NCBI RefSeq assembly: GCF_025847235.1
Contig: NZ_JAOZEW010000014.1
Span: forward strand, 1-64,000
Origin: Flavobacterium shii
Lineage (GTDB): Bacteria; Bacteroidota; Bacteroidia; Flavobacteriales; Flavobacteriaceae
DNA: 64,000 nt
Reading direction: 5' to 3'
In this document: one piece after another, positions 62,873 through 64,000 of the stretch
Position numbering within the stretch: position 1 is the first letter of the stretch
Layout: the number at the start of each line of letters is the position of its first letter
The notes under the pieces: generated by a model
Told to the model about the DNA's origin: nothing
Database searches by the model: none
Seen by the model: the letters and a program-made list of their open reading frames with translations, nothing else
Program-made: the position numbers and the translations under genes

Positions 62873-62906
62873 AAAAAGACATTAAGTATAAACTCAATGT
62901 CTTTTT
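62873..62906 (-). terminator. Terminator of the 2OG oxygenase gene
   Basis: The arms AAAAAGACATT (62873-62883) and AATGTCTTTTT (62896-62906) form a stem; on the minus strand the T run follows the stem. It lies 22 bp after the oxygenase stop codon. Confidence 0.7.
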
Positions 62907-62927
62907 ATTATTAGGTAAATTTAAAGA

Positions 62928-63878
62928 TTATTTTTTGATTAATCCCAAATCTACCAAACGTTCGTATAAATAATCTCCAGCTGTAATATCTTCGAACTTT
63001 TTAGGATTCTCAGCATCAATACAGTTCTCCAAACAATCCAAACGCATGTCGCTTACTGGATGCATAAAAAACGGAATAGAGTAACGTGAAGTTCCCCATA
63101 ATTCTCTTGGAGGGTTAACTACTTGATGAATAGTCGATTTTAACTTGTTATTGGTATGACGTGAAAGCATATCACCCACATTAATTACCAATTGATCATC
63201 TTCGGCAATGGCATCAATCCATTCTCCATCATGATTTTGAACTTGCAATCCTTTTCCTTGTGCACCCATTAATAGAGTGATTAGGTTAATATCCCCGTGC
63301 GCAGCAGCACGAATTGCATCTTTTGGCTCAGATGTAATTGGTGGATAATGAATAGGACGCAAAATAGAATTTCCGTCTTTGGCATAATTGTCAAAATAGA
63401 ATTCATCCAATCCAAGGTGTAGTGCTAAAGCTCTTAAAACATAAACACCTGTTTTTTCAAGCATCTGATAAGCTTCTTTACCTACAACATTAAATCTTGG
63501 TAATTCTGTTACTTCAACATTTTCAGGATATTCCGAAGCATACTTTGAGTTTTCACTCACATACTGACCAAAATGCCAGAATTCTTTCAAGTCACCTTCT
63601 TTTCTCCCTTTGGCATGTTCTGTACCAAAAGAAACATAACCTCGCTGTCCTCCAATTCCTGGGATTTCATAATTATGTTTAGATTCAATTGGCAAAGCGA
63701 AAAATTTTCTAATTTCGCCATAAAGCTCGTCTACTAACTGATCATCCAAAAAATGACCTTTTAGGGCTACGAAGCCAATGTTTTCAAATGCATTTCCGAT
63801 TTCATTTACAAATTTTTGTTTACGTTCCGGGTTGTCCGAAAGGAAATCACGTAAGTCTACACTAGGAATGTTTTGCAT
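62928..63878 (-). CDS. 2-oxoglutarate/Fe(II) oxygenase, isopenicillin-N-synthase family
   Basis: The 316-residue protein has the N-terminal DIOX_N part (PSVDLRDFLSDNPERKQKF) and the double-stranded beta-helix with iron ligands His and Asp in AAHGDINLITLLMG and His in LKSTIHQVVNPP, and the co-substrate Arg in SRYSIPFF. The isopenicillin-N-synthase-like superfamily in flavobacteria is common and probably oxidises small metabolites or amino acids. It has its own promoter and terminator. Substrate unknown. Confidence 0.85.
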   Translation of the reverse strand: MQNIPSVDLRDFLSDNPERKQKFVNEIGNAFENIGFVALKGHFLDDQLVDELYGEIRKFFALPIESKHNYEIPGIGGQRGYVSFGTEHAKGRKEGDLKEFWHFGQYVSENSKYASEYPENVEVTELPRFNVVGKEAYQMLEKTGVYVLRALALHLGLDEFYFDNYAKDGNSILRPIHYPPITSEPKDAIRAAAHGDINLITLLMGAQGKGLQVQNHDGEWIDAIAEDDQLVINVGDMLSRHTNNKLKSTIHQVVNPPRELWGTSRYSIPFFMHPVSDMRLDCLENCIDAENPKKFEDITAGDYLYERLVDLGLIKK

Positions 63879-63928
63879 ACTTTACATATTTATTGATAAC
63901 TTGATAAGTCTAAAAACCTTATCTTGAG

Positions 63929-63962
63929 CAAATGTAAAACTAATTTGTTATTTTTATTTCAA
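63929..63962 (-). promoter_or_regulatory. Promoter of the oxygenase gene: TTG-N23-TACATTTG
   Basis: On the minus strand TTG (63962-63960) and TACATTTG (63936-63929) are 23 bp apart, at the upper end of the known range. The leader to the ATG at 63878 would be about 45 nt. Confidence 0.5.
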
Positions 63963-64000
63963 GAAATACTAATAATTTATATTTATATAACAAAATATAA

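Overview
The window looks like chromosomal DNA of a member of the Bacteroidota, most likely a Flavobacterium or close relative. The sequence is strongly AT-rich. Promoters carry the TAnnTTTG -7 element typical of this phylum, often without a Shine-Dalgarno sequence. One secreted protease has a type IX secretion sorting domain, and many families are typical of the group (DUF5686, DUF4256, DUF2268, FtsX-type ABC permeases, S41 peptidases, MdaB-like reductases). I see no rRNA, tRNA, CRISPR array, prophage or intact insertion sequence.

Layout. 1-1.85 kb: a membrane-bound winged-helix regulator divergent from a small exported protein. 2.1-9.6 kb: two AraC regulators with an acetyltransferase, an alpha/beta hydrolase, a cyclophilin-like lipoprotein, an aldo/keto reductase and a quinone reductase, a set that resembles an electrophile/redox stress module. 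9.9-20.7 kb: accessory genes, including a FAD monooxygenase with a DnaJ-like cysteine-rich head whose 5' end exists as a dead second copy, serine hydrolases, a CPBP protease, a ChaA-type antiporter and an unknown protein. 20.7-27.5 kb: a two-lobed membrane aspartic protease, an HTH membrane protein, VOC, Crp/Fnr, F420-type reductase, methyltransferase, serine hydrolase and DUF418. 27.8-31.7 kb: a 1284-residue M43 protease exported by type IX secretion. 31.8-40 kb: a MarR/S41 operon, then an NtrC-type two-component pair divergent from an ABC/FtsX exporter. 40.3-47.4 kb: a duplicated VirJ/AcvB hydrolase, an ArsR-SRPBCC-DUF4256 operon, an SMR exporter, a Crp regulator and a DUF2314-ankyrin protein. 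47.6-57.4 kb: an envelope island. 58-63.9 kb: housekeeping-like genes (DUF1835, transglutaminase-like, nucleoside phosphorylase, SUI1/YciH, 2OG oxygenase).

The most coherent system is the envelope island. An OmpR-type response regulator and its kinase sit between a PAP2 phosphatase, a membrane tyrosine phosphatase and an LTA-synthase/EptA-like sulfatase on one side, and a fatty-acid hydroxylase fused to a DUF5686 outer-membrane barrel on the other. The heptamer TAGAATT is repeated at exactly 11-bp spacing in front of the regulator, in front of the hydroxylase fusion and in front of a short leader ORF upstream of the sulfatase. This is the geometry of OmpR/PmrA-type sites, so the island may be a self-contained PmrAB-like lipid/LPS remodelling regulon.

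Other notable signals are an 80-nt intergenic element present twice whose two copies differ by compensatory base pairs (a structured RNA candidate), operator-promoter layouts for ArsR, MarR and the NtrC-type activator, and several start codons lying directly after a -7 element (near-leaderless mRNAs). Functions are assigned from motifs read by eye; no database search was possible.
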